NCBI GenBank assembly: GCA_964611385.1
Contig: CAZSXS010000015.1
Coordinates: 1-51,426, forward strand
Direction: 5' to 3'
Source: CAZSXS01 sp964611385
GTDB lineage: Bacteria; Bacillota; Clostridia; Lachnospirales; CAYPQA01
Length of the DNA: 51,426 nucleotides
Shown here: piece by piece, positions 34,031-43,503 of the stretch
How positions within the stretch are numbered: position 1 is the stretch's first letter
Layout of the letters: the number at the start of each line of letters is the position of its first letter
The notes under the pieces: model-generated
The model's database searches: none
Seen by the model: only the letters and a program-made list of their open reading frames with translations
Told to the model about the DNA's origin: nothing
Made by a program: the position numbers and the translations under genes

Positions 34031-36016
34031 TCACCTGGCAGAAGCCAAGATAAGACGCTTACTCCCCAGATAAGTGGCGAGAAAATATCCACCGTAAATC
34101 ACCACAAACACAAAAGCAGTAAAAAGGCTATCAAACAATACATCCATTTTCCCCATGCTTTCAATGGCACTGGTCAAAACATGGATACCTACCCAAGAAT
34201 GCATGAGAGCCAAAAGCAGTGGTGCAGAAAAGTAGACCGCAATTTGAGCAAAAAGAGCCTTGCTGATCATGGCTTCATCCGCACCAAGCTTGCGTAACAG
34301 CGTATACCGCTTTGCATTGTCTGTGGCTTCAGACAGTTGGGTGATGGCCAGCACAGCAGCTGAGATCATTAGAAACACGATCCCTACATAAATTCCAATG
34401 TAAGCAACAGTTGCCGAGCTTGATTTTGCAGTTTCGTAGGTGCTTGTTTTGGTCATGAGTCCGCTACCTGAGTAGCCGTAGTTATCTTCACCGGCTTGAG
34501 GCGGTAGCCTTCGTAAAGCTTCCGCTGCCCTCTCTTCATAGCTTGGGGTGGCTTTGATATAGTTCATCGCCAGCAAGTTTTGAACAATAAGGCCTGTGCT
34601 TCCAATCAACTCGTCATTAACCACAAACACGCTAAAGCTATTTGGTGTAGTGGCATTTTCAATGGAATAGCTGTACAGTCCGGCAAAATGTAAGGTGTTT
34701 CCATCCACCGGAAGGCTATTGTTTGCAAAGTATTCAATAAATTGTTGCTTCATGAAATTGACATTACAATTGACTAAAAATTCATTTGTTTCTAAAGTGA
34801 CAGCTTCCTTACCTTGCAGGAGTAGCAGCTTGTTGTAATCGGAAAGCTTGACAAATTTAGGCTTAATTTCTTTGTTGCCCATGAGGAAAGAACAGTCCTT
34901 TTGATAGAAATTTAATTCAACCATATCCTTGGCAAAGCTTGAAAAATCCACCATGCCGGATTCAAACTGCTCTTTGAGTTTGACGTCAACAGAATTGTAG
35001 GCTTCATCATACAACGCATAGGAGAAAGTGGCATCATAAGGGGCAAGCACCTCCAAATCAGCAGTCAACGCCTTGGATAAACCCATCCCGCTTGAAAGCG
35101 TGCTGATACACATAAACAACAGCAGACAAACCATGGTCAGTGACAGATGCGCAGTGTTGATTTTACTGTAGATCTGCCGCAGGACAAATAGATTAAGGCC
35201 CTGAAAGTAGAGTGACTTTCTTTGCTGGATTAACTTTAAGAAAAAGCCCGAAAGGGAATTAAAAAATAAAAAGGTTCCGATGATACCAAAAAGAATCGAA
35301 ATTCCAGACAGGGGACCCAAATCTTCAAGGCCATATTTCAGCATCAGCCCATAGCCCAGAGAAAGACACAGGAGGGATAGGAAAAATAAAGCCACCGACA
35401 GGGCAAAGTGCGGCGTTTTCAATTTTTCGGATTTACGCTCAGCATAGATTAAATCAATCAGCTTTTGTCGTTCAATTTCAACATTGCTTAAAAGCATGAC
35501 GAAAGTAAAAGCGATTCCAAAATACAACACGGCCTTTCCCACGGCAGCAAGGGAAAAGATAAACACAAAGCCTTTAAGCTTCACTGCAAACAGCGAAGCG
35601 CTTATCACTGCAAAACCCTGAGACAAAAACACTCCTAGCACAAGGCCCAGTATTAAGGAAAGGATTGCCACAAAAAGAGTTTCCAGATTGAGAATGGCAG
35701 CAATCTGAGTCTTTTCCATACCCAAGGTTTGATAGATCCCCAGTTCTTTTTTGCGGCGTCTGACCAAAAAGCGGTTGGCATACACAATTAAGAAGCCCAA
35801 GATCACAGCGACAAACACAGAAACATAGCCCATCACACGGTTGACAATCTGAAGCACCTTATGTTGGGACTGACTGATTTCCATCATGGCCTGCTGGCTT
35901 TCAATGGAATTGAACACATAAAAAATGCACACACCAAACATCAAGGTAAGGAAGTAAATTCCGTAATCTCGGAAGCTTCTTCGGACATTACGAAGCGCCA
36001 ATCTAAAATACATCAT
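34031..36016 (-). CDS. ABC transporter permease, BceB/FtsX type
   Basis: About 661 residues with FtsX/MacB-type architecture: N-terminal TM, then clusters of TM segments near residues 50-290, a large extracytoplasmic domain of roughly 200 residues (about 310-520), and three further TMs near the C-terminus. This layout is typical of BceB permeases that recognise cell-wall-active peptides such as bacitracin or lantibiotics. Start is ATG 36016 or 36013 behind a G-rich ribosome binding site, overlapping the end of the ATPase gene. The frame opens from TTG 36037. Confidence 0.88.
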   Translation of the reverse strand: MMYFRLALRNVRRSFRDYGIYFLTLMFGVCIFYVFNSIESQQAMMEISQSQHKVLQIVNRVMGYVSVFVAVILGFLIVYANRFLVRRRKKELGIYQTLGMEKTQIAAILNLETLFVAILSLILGLVLGVFLSQGFAVISASLFAVKLKGFVFIFSLAAVGKAVLYFGIAFTFVMLLSNVEIERQKLIDLIYAERKSEKLKTPHFALSVALFFLSLLCLSLGYGLMLKYGLEDLGPLSGISILFGIIGTFLFFNSLSGFFLKLIQQRKSLYFQGLNLFVLRQIYSKINTAHLSLTMVCLLLFMCISTLSSGMGLSKALTADLEVLAPYDATFSYALYDEAYNSVDVKLKEQFESGMVDFSSFAKDMVELNFYQKDCSFLMGNKEIKPKFVKLSDYNKLLLLQGKEAVTLETNEFLVNCNVNFMKQQFIEYFANNSLPVDGNTLHFAGLYSYSIENATTPNSFSVFVVNDELIGSTGLIVQNLLAMNYIKATPSYEERAAEALRRLPPQAGEDNYGYSGSGLMTKTSTYETAKSSSATVAYIGIYVGIVFLMISAAVLAITQLSEATDNAKRYTLLRKLGADEAMISKALFAQIAVYFSAPLLLALMHSWVGIHVLTSAIESMGKMDVLFDSLFTAFVFVVIYGGYFLATYLGSKRLILASAR

Positions 36017-36764
36017 GATCACCCCCCAGTAAGGCAATCACTTCAATAATCTTATCAAAAAATTCCTTTCTGCTACAAAGCCCCTTATTCAACTGAGAAA
36101 AGAGTTTTCCATCCTTGATAAACAGAATACGGTCACAATAGCTTGCCGAAAAGGCATCATGGGTAACCATTAGAATACTGGCACTGAGTTCATGCACCAG
36201 TTTTTGCAAGCATTCCAAGAGCAGTCGAGCCGATTTACTATCAAGTGCACCAGTAGGTTCATCAGCTAAGATCAGTTTCGGCTTTGTGATCACGGCTCTA
36301 GCGGCAGCGACCCTTTGTTTTTCGCCACCAGAAAGCTGCGAGGGAAAGCGGTGCAGGATTTCTGCTATGCCAAGCAATTTGGCTACTACTTTTACTTTTT
36401 CTTCAATCCTTGTGGGACTTTCCCTAGTGATAGTCAGAGCAAGGGCGACATTCTCAAAGGCAGTCAAGGTATCAAGCAAATTAAAGTCCTGAAAGACATA
36501 GCCCAGCTCCTCCCTTCGGAATTTGGCCAGATCTTTTGCTTTCAAGGCAGTAACATCTTGATCACCGACATAGATATGTCCACTAGTCACAGTATCAATG
36601 GTAGACACGCAATTCAAGAGCGTAGTTTTTCCACTACCCGAAGCACCCATCACGCCAACATACTCCCCCGCTTGGACCTCAAAGCTAACATCAGACAGGG
36701 CCTTTGTGACATTGTTTTTGGATCCATAGTACTTCACGACATTCTCAACCTTCAAAACACGCAT
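36003..36764 (-). CDS. ABC transporter ATPase, BceA type
   Basis: 253 residues with Walker A GASGSGKTT, Q-loop VFQDFNLLD, signature LSGGEKQR, Walker B LILADEPTGALD and switch His (MVTHDA). It belongs to the MacB/BceA class that partners FtsX-like permeases. Three ATGs are tandem (36770, 36767, 36764); the third has the best 7-nt spacing to AAGGAGG (36772-36778). The ribosome binding site touches the left end of repeat copy A. Confidence 0.93.
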   Translation of the reverse strand: MRVLKVENVVKYYGSKNNVTKALSDVSFEVQAGEYVGVMGASGSGKTTLLNCVSTIDTVTSGHIYVGDQDVTALKAKDLAKFRREELGYVFQDFNLLDTLTAFENVALALTITRESPTRIEEKVKVVAKLLGIAEILHRFPSQLSGGEKQRVAAARAVITKPKLILADEPTGALDSKSARLLLECLQKLVHELSASILMVTHDAFSASYCDRILFIKDGKLFSQLNKGLCSRKEFFDKIIEVIALLGGDHDVF

Positions 36765-36779
36765 CATCATTCCTCCTTA

Positions 36780-36908
36780 TTTAAAGGCTCTAAGACCTTG
36801 GGGGAGGGGAGAGGAAAACTTTTTTCAAACGGCGAAAAAAGTTTTCCTCTCCCCTCCCCCAAACCCCCTCCTCTCTCCTTTCAAAAAAGCCGGGAATGGG
36901 TTGGGTTT
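36780..36908. repeat. Intergenic hairpin element, copy A
   Basis: A 27-bp perfect stem (arms 36800-36826 and 36834-36860) closes on loop AAACGGC. The left end is TTAAAGGCTCTAAGACC and the right tail runs through CAAAAAAGCCGGGAATGGG. It lies between the kinase and ATPase genes of the Bce module, with the left end 2 bp from the ATPase ribosome binding site. Confidence 0.9.
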
Positions 36909-37012
36909 AAGGTATTGTGGGTATTTAGAAAGAGCCCTTTTAATCAATTATAGATGAAGTAGCAAGGGGCTGCCTTAGATTTAACTTACAGTGGGCTTAC
37001 ATTTTTGTAAGT

Positions 37013-38002
37013 TTAGGGGTACATGCTACTTTTAGGAAAGGTTATGCAGAGTTGGGTGTAGATACCTTGTTCAGAGGTGATAAGAATGTGTAGGCCCAGT
37101 TTATCGCAGAGTTTTTTACAGAGGTAGAGGCCAAGGCCTGTGGATTTGGGGTAGGCTCTGCCATTTTCTCCGGTGAAACCTTTGTCAAACACGCGCCTTT
37201 GATCCTGTTTGGGTATGCCGATACCATCATCGAAGAGGAAAAGGGATACGCTGTTTTCGTTCTGCTCGGCATAAATTTTAATTGTGCGGCTATCATACTT
37301 TACGCTATTGTCAAGGATCTGCGTTAGAATGAAATCTAGCCATTTGCTGTCACTGTAAACCGTCACGTCCAGGGCTGAGAGGTCAATTTTGATTTTTCTT
37401 TCTATCAGGTACCTGGCGTTTTTTCTTAATACACTGTTTAAAAGCTGTTTTAATTGAATTTCCTTGATCAAAAAGTCTTTTTCAACATGACTTGAACGAC
37501 TATAGTAAAGGGCTTGCTCCACGAGTTTATCCATGCGTTCCAGGCTGTCCTGCAACGCTTTATTGTCCGTATTTTCACAGATCAACTTTGCTCCGGCAAT
37601 AGGGGTTTTTATTTCATGCACCCAGAGCTCAATATAGTCCCTATACTCTGCTGATGATAGGCTATGACTTGCAATTTCATCATTCATCGCCTTATGGGTC
37701 GTTTTCAAAAGCTCATAAAGCATGAGACCTTCATAAAAATCAGGCTCCTCTAGTACTTCTGCCAACAAGCATTTTTTATCCAGTCGATCGAGGGTGCTGT
37801 GCAGTTTTTTGTAATAGCTATTTTTGGTTGTGAATTCGATCAACAGTACAATCAGGCAACCACTTAAATAAGTAAGTGGAATAAATAACATGAAATACAA
37901 ACGGGCTTCTACCATATACAAAAGAAAAGCACTGAATGCTGAGACAAAAACATTCAGTGCAAGATAGATGCCCTTATCTTTTATAAACTTACCGATTTGC
38001 AT
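37013..38002 (-). CDS. BceS-like intramembrane-sensing histidine kinase
   Basis: 329 residues. Two TM helices at about 11-31 and 35-55 are joined by only a few residues, so there is no real extracellular sensor. The HisKA His is about residue 129 (LWVHEIKTPIAG), followed by HATPase motifs (QILDNSVKYD, DDGIGIP, STGLGLYLC). Such kinases read the flux of their partner BceAB transporter instead of binding the drug themselves. It overlaps the regulator gene by 22 bp. Confidence 0.92.
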   Translation of the reverse strand: MQIGKFIKDKGIYLALNVFVSAFSAFLLYMVEARLYFMLFIPLTYLSGCLIVLLIEFTTKNSYYKKLHSTLDRLDKKCLLAEVLEEPDFYEGLMLYELLKTTHKAMNDEIASHSLSSAEYRDYIELWVHEIKTPIAGAKLICENTDNKALQDSLERMDKLVEQALYYSRSSHVEKDFLIKEIQLKQLLNSVLRKNARYLIERKIKIDLSALDVTVYSDSKWLDFILTQILDNSVKYDSRTIKIYAEQNENSVSLFLFDDGIGIPKQDQRRVFDKGFTGENGRAYPKSTGLGLYLCKKLCDKLGLHILITSEQGIYTQLCITFPKSSMYP

Positions 38003-38661
38003 AAGCAGTATCCCTGGCCTCTCTTGGTTTTCAGCAGCTCAGCAGCTCCGATTTCTGCGAGCCTTCCCCGCAGGCGGTTGATATTTACCGTGAGGGTATT
38101 ATCGTCTACAAACTCGTCCGACTGCCACAGCTCATTCATCAGATCATCACGAGAAGTGATTGTTCCCTTCCTTTTCATCAACAAGGAAAGAAGCCGCAGC
38201 TCATTTTTCGTAAGCTCAGCTGATTGACCGCCGTACTGAACCTTGCTTTTACCAAGGTCCAGTATCAATTCTTCAAAGGTTAAAATCGTGCTTGACTCTG
38301 CTTGATACACCCGGTTTAAAAGGGCCCCAATCCGTGCAAGCAAAACCTGGGTATTATAAGGCTTGGTGACAAAATCATCTGCACCGAGGTTCATGCTCAT
38401 CAGCTCGTCCATGTCGCTGTTTCGGCTTGTCACTACGATGATGGGGACAGAGGATTGCTTCCTGATTTCTCGGCAGATCTGATAGCCATCATAGAACGGC
38501 AGGTTTATATCCAGCAAGATCAGGTGTGGCTTTTGACTCAAGGCAAAGCAAACAAGATCCTGCCAATTGTCCGTTGTTAGGATGTGATACCCATATTTCT
38601 CAAGGAGGATCGTAAGCTCAGTACGAATCAGGATATCATCCTCAATCAGTAAAATTTTCAT
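37981..38661 (-). CDS. BceR-like response regulator
   Basis: 226-residue OmpR-family regulator: receiver with Asp51 (LILLDINLPFYDG), TSRNS and TKPYN, then winged helix (LTKNELRLLSLLMKRKG, DNTLTVNINRLRGRL). Together with the kinase, ATPase and permease it forms a complete BceRSAB set. It is expected to activate bceAB when cell-wall antibiotics are present. Confidence 0.93.
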   Translation of the reverse strand: MKILLIEDDILIRTELTILLEKYGYHILTTDNWQDLVCFALSQKPHLILLDINLPFYDGYQICREIRKQSSVPIIVVTSRNSDMDELMSMNLGADDFVTKPYNTQVLLARIGALLNRVYQAESSTILTFEELILDLGKSKVQYGGQSAELTKNELRLLSLLMKRKGTITSRDDLMNELWQSDEFVDDNTLTVNINRLRGRLAEIGAAELLKTKRGQGYCLCKSVSL

Positions 38662-38744
38662 TCATCACCTACAGTTATCAGTTGAATTTTCATTCGTGGC
38701 TCACAATAGTCAGTCTTCATGACATACAATTGACTGTAGAAACT
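38662..38744. promoter_or_regulatory. Short region upstream of the Bce regulator gene
   Basis: An imperfect inverted repeat with CAGTC and GACTG half-sites surrounds CTTCATGACATAC at about 38709-38735. It could be an operator for the Bce unit. The evidence is weak. Confidence 0.3.
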
Positions 38745-40775
38745 TCATTCATGAACTACAGTTTTTTGTGGATCAAAATGCCCGCTTGCTCTTGCTACTA
38801 CCGTGGTCCCAAGATCTATGGCCATGCCCTCCTTGGCATAGGCGATTTTCGGTTGAACCTGGGTGGAGATGCTCAGCTCGCCCAAGGCTCCTCGCTTTTT
38901 GGCGGCCGATACGGCAGCGTCGATGGCTGATTCTTTGGCAAAGTGGGTGGCTTCCTCCAGGGTGTCAAAAACCCTTTGGCCTTCATCGCTATATACGGTG
39001 TAGCCGGTGATGCCCCCTACTGTGTAGTTGGGGTCTATTTTTACCTTCAGCTCCACGGAAATGTCTGCAATGATGGCGCCCACGGCATTGGCAACCTCTG
39101 CGTGCTGGGGAATGATCCATTGTGTTCCGAGGGCTTTTGCAACGGCAGGCAAGAAGATATGCGTTGGCGCACCGATCCCCACAAGAACCGCTTGGGTATC
39201 AAAGGCAAGGCCAAAAAAGCGCTTTTCTGCCTGGCTTTGCTCGTACCAGCTTTGTCGAATGAGCGTCGTAAGCTGATCACTTATCCCCTTTTCAAACAAA
39301 CTGGGGTACTGATTGATCATCATTACTCGCACAATATTCTCATACAGCTTTCTGCAAACCAAGTCGTAAATATCCTCACAAAGTCTTTGTAAGTCGCTGT
39401 CCGTGTCCTCGTATTCCGGCAAAATTTTGAGCAAGTACTTGGCTCCTAGTGCAGAGGCTGTTTTGTCATGGCGACAAAAGTCGCCTTTGATATGCATGAT
39501 GTCCGTGGGTGTCAAGCCACAGCGCATTACAATACCTTCCTTTTCTAACCGTTCACTTTTAAGATTATACAAGTCAATTTCGCCGCTTCCAAGCATGATC
39601 GGATGCTCTTGCAGTTTTTGGATCAAGTCAATTTCATAGGCAGTATAATTTTGCCCATTCTGAGGTTCTTTTACTAGGTATAAAAATTCATGCAAGGGTG
39701 CAGTACTGGTTTTATTGCCCGCAACTAGCGTTTGTAGTGCATCTTTGATCTGGGGCCAGAGCGTAGCTGCAACACATAGAGGCTGTACCCGCCTTGTGTC
39801 CAACACAATCTGATTGTCCTGTACCATAATCCGGCTATCGCCACCCAAGCCAAAGGTATCAATAAATACGCCCTTAATTTGTGTTCTGAACCCGCCGATT
39901 CGAATGCCGTCTGTCATGGCAGGCTCTCCATTTTTAACAATGGAGATATCCGTGGTTGTGCCTCCCATATCGACAATGAGGCTGTTTGTACACTGGGTCA
40001 GCCCCCGCCCGCCGATAATGCTGGCTGCCGGGCCGCTTAATATGGTCTTTACGGGATGTTTTAAAGCCCATTCTTCCGACATTAGGCTGCCATCGCTGCG
40101 CACGATCATTTCCTTAATATCAAGCTTTCGCTTGCTGAGCGCGGTTTTGACTGCGACCATAAACTCCTCAATGATTGGTAACAAGCGGGCATTGAGCAAG
40201 GCGGTAGCCCCACGCTCCATCACGTTTAACTCGGCTGCCAGTTCACTGGCCATGACAAATGGAACAGCATACTTCTGGGCTAGTTTTTCCTTTGCTGACT
40301 TTTCACAGACTGCTCCCGTGTAGGTCGAGTTGACTTCCGCAACTGCCAAGGCCTGTGCGTCGGAAAACCATTCGTGTTCCACTTCGGCAAGGCTGTCCCA
40401 ATCGGGGTTGTCTATCACTTTCCCGTCGAAGCTGCTCTTGGTGTCAATGCAAAGAACCTCTTCGCTATTCAAGCCGTAAACCATTTTTGCATTCGCCCGT
40501 TCAAGAGCCTTGGACTTTAAACCAACCAAGACTAACTTGGCACGGCCACCTTTATTCTCCACGCAGGCATTGGTTGAAAGCGTGGTGGAGAGTGAAAGAA
40601 GCCTTGCCTGTCGAAGCAGTTCTCTGGGTAATGCGTCCAAGGCATTGCCGATGCCGATACTCAGATCTTCTTTTGTGGTTAAGGTTTTCCCTTTGGCGAG
40701 AACCCCCTCTTTCTCAAAATCATATACGACAGCGTCCGTGTAGGTTCCGCCTGTGTCAATTCCTATTCCAAGCAT
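38745..40775 (-). CDS. Hydantoinase/oxoprolinase family protein
   Basis: 676 residues of the hydantoinase A / 5-oxoprolinase ASKHA family. N-terminal phosphate-binding loop GIDTGGTYTDAVV, a second glycine-rich motif IVDMGGTTTDIS and a later VLVGIGAPTH give the ATPase core. Single-subunit members near URO-D methyltransferases in anaerobes may serve corrinoid or methyl-transfer pathways, but the reaction here is unknown. It is the last gene of a leftward cluster, 298 bp from the esterase-like gene. Start ATG 40775 follows AAAGGG. Confidence 0.8.
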   Translation of the reverse strand: MLGIGIDTGGTYTDAVVYDFEKEGVLAKGKTLTTKEDLSIGIGNALDALPRELLRQARLLSLSTTLSTNACVENKGGRAKLVLVGLKSKALERANAKMVYGLNSEEVLCIDTKSSFDGKVIDNPDWDSLAEVEHEWFSDAQALAVAEVNSTYTGAVCEKSAKEKLAQKYAVPFVMASELAAELNVMERGATALLNARLLPIIEEFMVAVKTALSKRKLDIKEMIVRSDGSLMSEEWALKHPVKTILSGPAASIIGGRGLTQCTNSLIVDMGGTTTDISIVKNGEPAMTDGIRIGGFRTQIKGVFIDTFGLGGDSRIMVQDNQIVLDTRRVQPLCVAATLWPQIKDALQTLVAGNKTSTAPLHEFLYLVKEPQNGQNYTAYEIDLIQKLQEHPIMLGSGEIDLYNLKSERLEKEGIVMRCGLTPTDIMHIKGDFCRHDKTASALGAKYLLKILPEYEDTDSDLQRLCEDIYDLVCRKLYENIVRVMMINQYPSLFEKGISDQLTTLIRQSWYEQSQAEKRFFGLAFDTQAVLVGIGAPTHIFLPAVAKALGTQWIIPQHAEVANAVGAIIADISVELKVKIDPNYTVGGITGYTVYSDEGQRVFDTLEEATHFAKESAIDAAVSAAKKRGALGELSISTQVQPKIAYAKEGMAIDLGTTVVARASGHFDPQKTVVHE

Positions 40776-41073
40776 ATTGCGTAACCCTTTCTATTCATTA
40801 TTGTTAATGCTCAAGCGCATACTCAAACGGTGATGTGATAGTAGGACTAAACTGGAAAGGCGTAGCCGTAGTAAGCACAAGATGTCGGTTTAAAGAAATG
40901 ACGAGATGCTATTTCCCAGCGAGGTTGAGAAGCGACCCAACAAGCAATTCTATTGTATTTGGTATACAATGGATTGCTTGACAGTAGCGACACTTACGTT
41001 GGTTATGCTTATTATCTCCCCTGTGTCGGAGATTGAATAAGGGCTAAAGGTGAATGGCTAAGGATTATGCTCA
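40776..41073. other. Intergenic region with an inverted repeat
   Basis: No gene seen. CAAGCAAT..ATTGTAT (40941-40958) is nearly complementary to ATACAATGGATTGCTTG (40964-40980) around a short spacer. It may be an RNA stem or a target site. It is not followed by a T run. Confidence 0.45.
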
Positions 41074-41985
41074 TTATACGAAGTTAACAATCCATTCTAC
41101 AATATAATCAAAACGCTCTTGTGTCAACTGATGACCACCGTTGTATTGCTTTATTTGCAGATTCCTTTCGGCGTTTTTCGATATATAGCTTTCTTTAGCA
41201 AGCTCAAAATTTTGCGGTGCGTCTTTTGAATATTTATCTTCATCAGAACACACAATTAAGAAATTTCTCGGAGCTATTTCTTTTATCACATCTGCAACCT
41301 CAAATTCTTTAAGAAAGCCGGGTATAATGCTTGACATTTCTATTCCGGTCGAATTTTCCATACGATGTTTATAGCTGACAACACTTCCGCTTGACATTGC
41401 ATAACTTATTCTTTTATCAAATGCTGTAGCGAAATATGTAGTGTTACCACCATAAGAATGGCCTAAGCAACCTATTTTTGCTTTATCGACTATATCTAAA
41501 TTATTCAAAACACTTATAGCACCTATCGCATCTTCTATTGCTATTTTAGCTAAAGTTTCTCCCGTTAAAATGCCATGGCAAAGCGCAAGAAAATGATTCC
41601 AATCATCTTCTTTATGATTTTCTTCAGTGCCGACCGCATTTATTCTTCGTTCCTCAAAGCATATTGCATCCGGAGCAATTACTACAAAACCGGATTCGGC
41701 AAGCTTGCTTCCAAAAGCCTGTAACGGGTCACCAACCAATCCGCAAACTTCACTTTTGCCCCAATTTCGTTGACTATGATGTTGGTGGTTAACTAAAACC
41801 CCTGGAAAAGGTGCGTTACTTTTTGGGATAAGAAGAAAGGCTGGGATATTACGCTCATTTACTTTGTATTCAATTCTTTTTCTGTGATATAAACCACAAT
41901 CAACGGTATCGATACATTGAAACGAAATTTTATCATCTATATGTGAGATACCTACAATTTCCGCCATTCTTTCAATAGCTTGCAT
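41074..41985 (-). CDS. Alpha/beta hydrolase (dienelactone hydrolase-like)
   Basis: 303 residues. Serine nucleophile elbow GHSYGGNT, an upstream oxyanion motif (PGVLVNHQHH) and a C-terminal His in GGHQLTQE give the usual triad set, with Asp likely in VCSDEDKY. There is no signal peptide. Related proteins act as esterases or acetylxylan-type deacetylases; the substrate is unknown. GGAGGTGA precedes the ATG at 41985. Confidence 0.78.
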   Translation of the reverse strand: MQAIERMAEIVGISHIDDKISFQCIDTVDCGLYHRKRIEYKVNERNIPAFLLIPKSNAPFPGVLVNHQHHSQRNWGKSEVCGLVGDPLQAFGSKLAESGFVVIAPDAICFEERRINAVGTEENHKEDDWNHFLALCHGILTGETLAKIAIEDAIGAISVLNNLDIVDKAKIGCLGHSYGGNTTYFATAFDKRISYAMSSGSVVSYKHRMENSTGIEMSSIIPGFLKEFEVADVIKEIAPRNFLIVCSDEDKYSKDAPQNFELAKESYISKNAERNLQIKQYNGGHQLTQERFDYIVEWIVNFV

Positions 41986-42117
41986 CTACCTATCACCTCC
42001 GTATTATATAAATAATCTTTACTGCAAGCATACGATAAACAAGTCGAGATTTCAACTCATATTTAGTCCCATCTTAATATCAGCGAACTCTACTCTATTC
42101 GCTTGCCCAACTCAAGC

Positions 42118-43065
42118 CTATACACAAAAAATCAGTGCTATTCGATCAAGACTGGCGGCTGGCGACAAATCACAACCTGTGGACAAGACAAAGTTTTCAT
42201 ATCCACTGTAAAGAGCTTTCATTTCTTTGATTTTGACTCGTATATTGTCCTTGGCATTGGCCCCTTCAATAAACAAACGGGGATCAAGGGTACCCATGAT
42301 CAAGCGATCCTTTGAAATTGTTTCAATTACTTTCTTTAAATCCGTATCGCTTCCGAAATGAAAGCTGTGGGCAGAGAGCTTGGAAATGTTTTCAAGATGG
42401 GGATTGACCGTGCCGCAGTTGTGATAGATCAAGGAAAACTGATCATCCTGCACGGCGTTTATGATTTTTTCAATGTAGGCATTAGAAAATGTGTCTGCCA
42501 TGTCCGGCGATATCATCCCCACAGAAGGTTCGGCCAGCATAACAGCGTTCGCTCCTGCTTTTTTGTACTCGCCGATGTACGTAATCAAAAAGTCGGTCAA
42601 CTTCTGCAAAAAACTGTGGGCGCATTCTGGCTCTGTCATGCAGTTTACCATAAAGTTCTCCGATCCGTTTAAAACAGAGGCCAAGGTGTAAGGTGCTGTA
42701 ACCCCTACGATGAGAGGTTCATTAAGCTCCGGTCGTGCAAGCGCCACAGCCTCAATCAAGGGTCTTGTCCATTCATTGATCACACCTGGGATCCAGACAT
42801 CCTCCAGTGTATCAGCTTCATCAAAGAGGGCTGGGCCCAGTTCCGGAAAATCGTTGTCGGGAAAGGAGACAGCCATGCCAAAGCTTGCTGCCTCACACCA
42901 TAGCTCAGTCATCCGAATCACAGCCGCCGCCGGATAGTTTTTTGCTATTGTAAGCAATGCGTTTTTCTGTGTTACGCTATTTGTCAATAGCTCCTTGACA
43001 GAAACATTCATCTCTTTTGCGATGGGATAAAACAAGCAAGGGCTTGGGTTCCTACTATTTATCAT
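42118..43065 (-). CDS. URO-D-fold methyltransferase (MtaA/CmuA-like)
   Basis: 315 residues of the uroporphyrinogen decarboxylase family, subgroup of methylcobamide:thiol methyltransferases. Motifs include FMVNCMTEPE, AEPSVGMISPDM, YHNCGTVNPHLE with the metal-ligand His/Cys, and the C-terminal NFVLSTGCDLSP Cys ligand. The protein ends within about 15 residues of that Cys, slightly short for the family. It probably moves methyl groups to or from a corrinoid protein, but no corrinoid protein is encoded nearby. Confidence 0.82.
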   Translation of the reverse strand: MINSRNPSPCLFYPIAKEMNVSVKELLTNSVTQKNALLTIAKNYPAAAVIRMTELWCEAASFGMAVSFPDNDFPELGPALFDEADTLEDVWIPGVINEWTRPLIEAVALARPELNEPLIVGVTAPYTLASVLNGSENFMVNCMTEPECAHSFLQKLTDFLITYIGEYKKAGANAVMLAEPSVGMISPDMADTFSNAYIEKIINAVQDDQFSLIYHNCGTVNPHLENISKLSAHSFHFGSDTDLKKVIETISKDRLIMGTLDPRLFIEGANAKDNIRVKIKEMKALYSGYENFVLSTGCDLSPAASLDRIALIFCV

Positions 43066-43503
43066 GCGATCACCACTGTTTATTTTTTTGTAAATATTGA
43101 TAGGATATTATTTTCAATTCCAAGCTTCTATCAATAAATCGTGAATTATTGTGTTATTTTATCAATGTAAACAGTCTAAAATCAATTTCAAGGGTTGGAA
43201 ATCTTGAATGTGAAAACCTGTTACTTAAATCCCTTAACCCCTACCACCAATAAGCTGCATGACTTCCATATAAATACAAATCAATAAAGGCATATCGATA
43301 AATATATATCGATATGCCTTTATCGCATTTCAAAAAAGAAAGGTTTAATGCTAGAATCTCATCATCAAGAAACAACCGCAACTCAAATTTCTCTACCATA
43401 CTCAGTACAACAAGCCCTTACCACTCTTTTCCCGCCTTTTTATTCGGCTTTTTTGAAAAGGGTGAGTGGGGGAGCTGGTCTTACATCTCGAAAGGGTTGA
43501 CCT
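43066..43503. other. Intergenic region upstream of rex
   Basis: 438 bp between divergent genes. It carries the 17-bp inverted repeat at 43284-43323 and a fragment of the intergenic element (copy F, about 43445-43473: GGCTTTTTTGAAAAGG followed by a G-rich stretch). The rex promoter is not obvious. Confidence 0.5.
43284..43323. repeat. 17-bp perfect inverted repeat
   Basis: ATAAAGGCATATCGATA (43284-43300) is complementary to 43307-43323 with a 6-base loop. There is no T run after it. It could be an operator or a leader hairpin of the rex-adhE unit. Confidence 0.6.

Noticed and set aside
43149..43165. TTGTGTTATTTTATCAA as a Rex binding site
   Set aside because: It is only loosely palindromic and differs from the usual TTGTTA...TAACAA form. 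It lies 340 bp from rex, too far to call.
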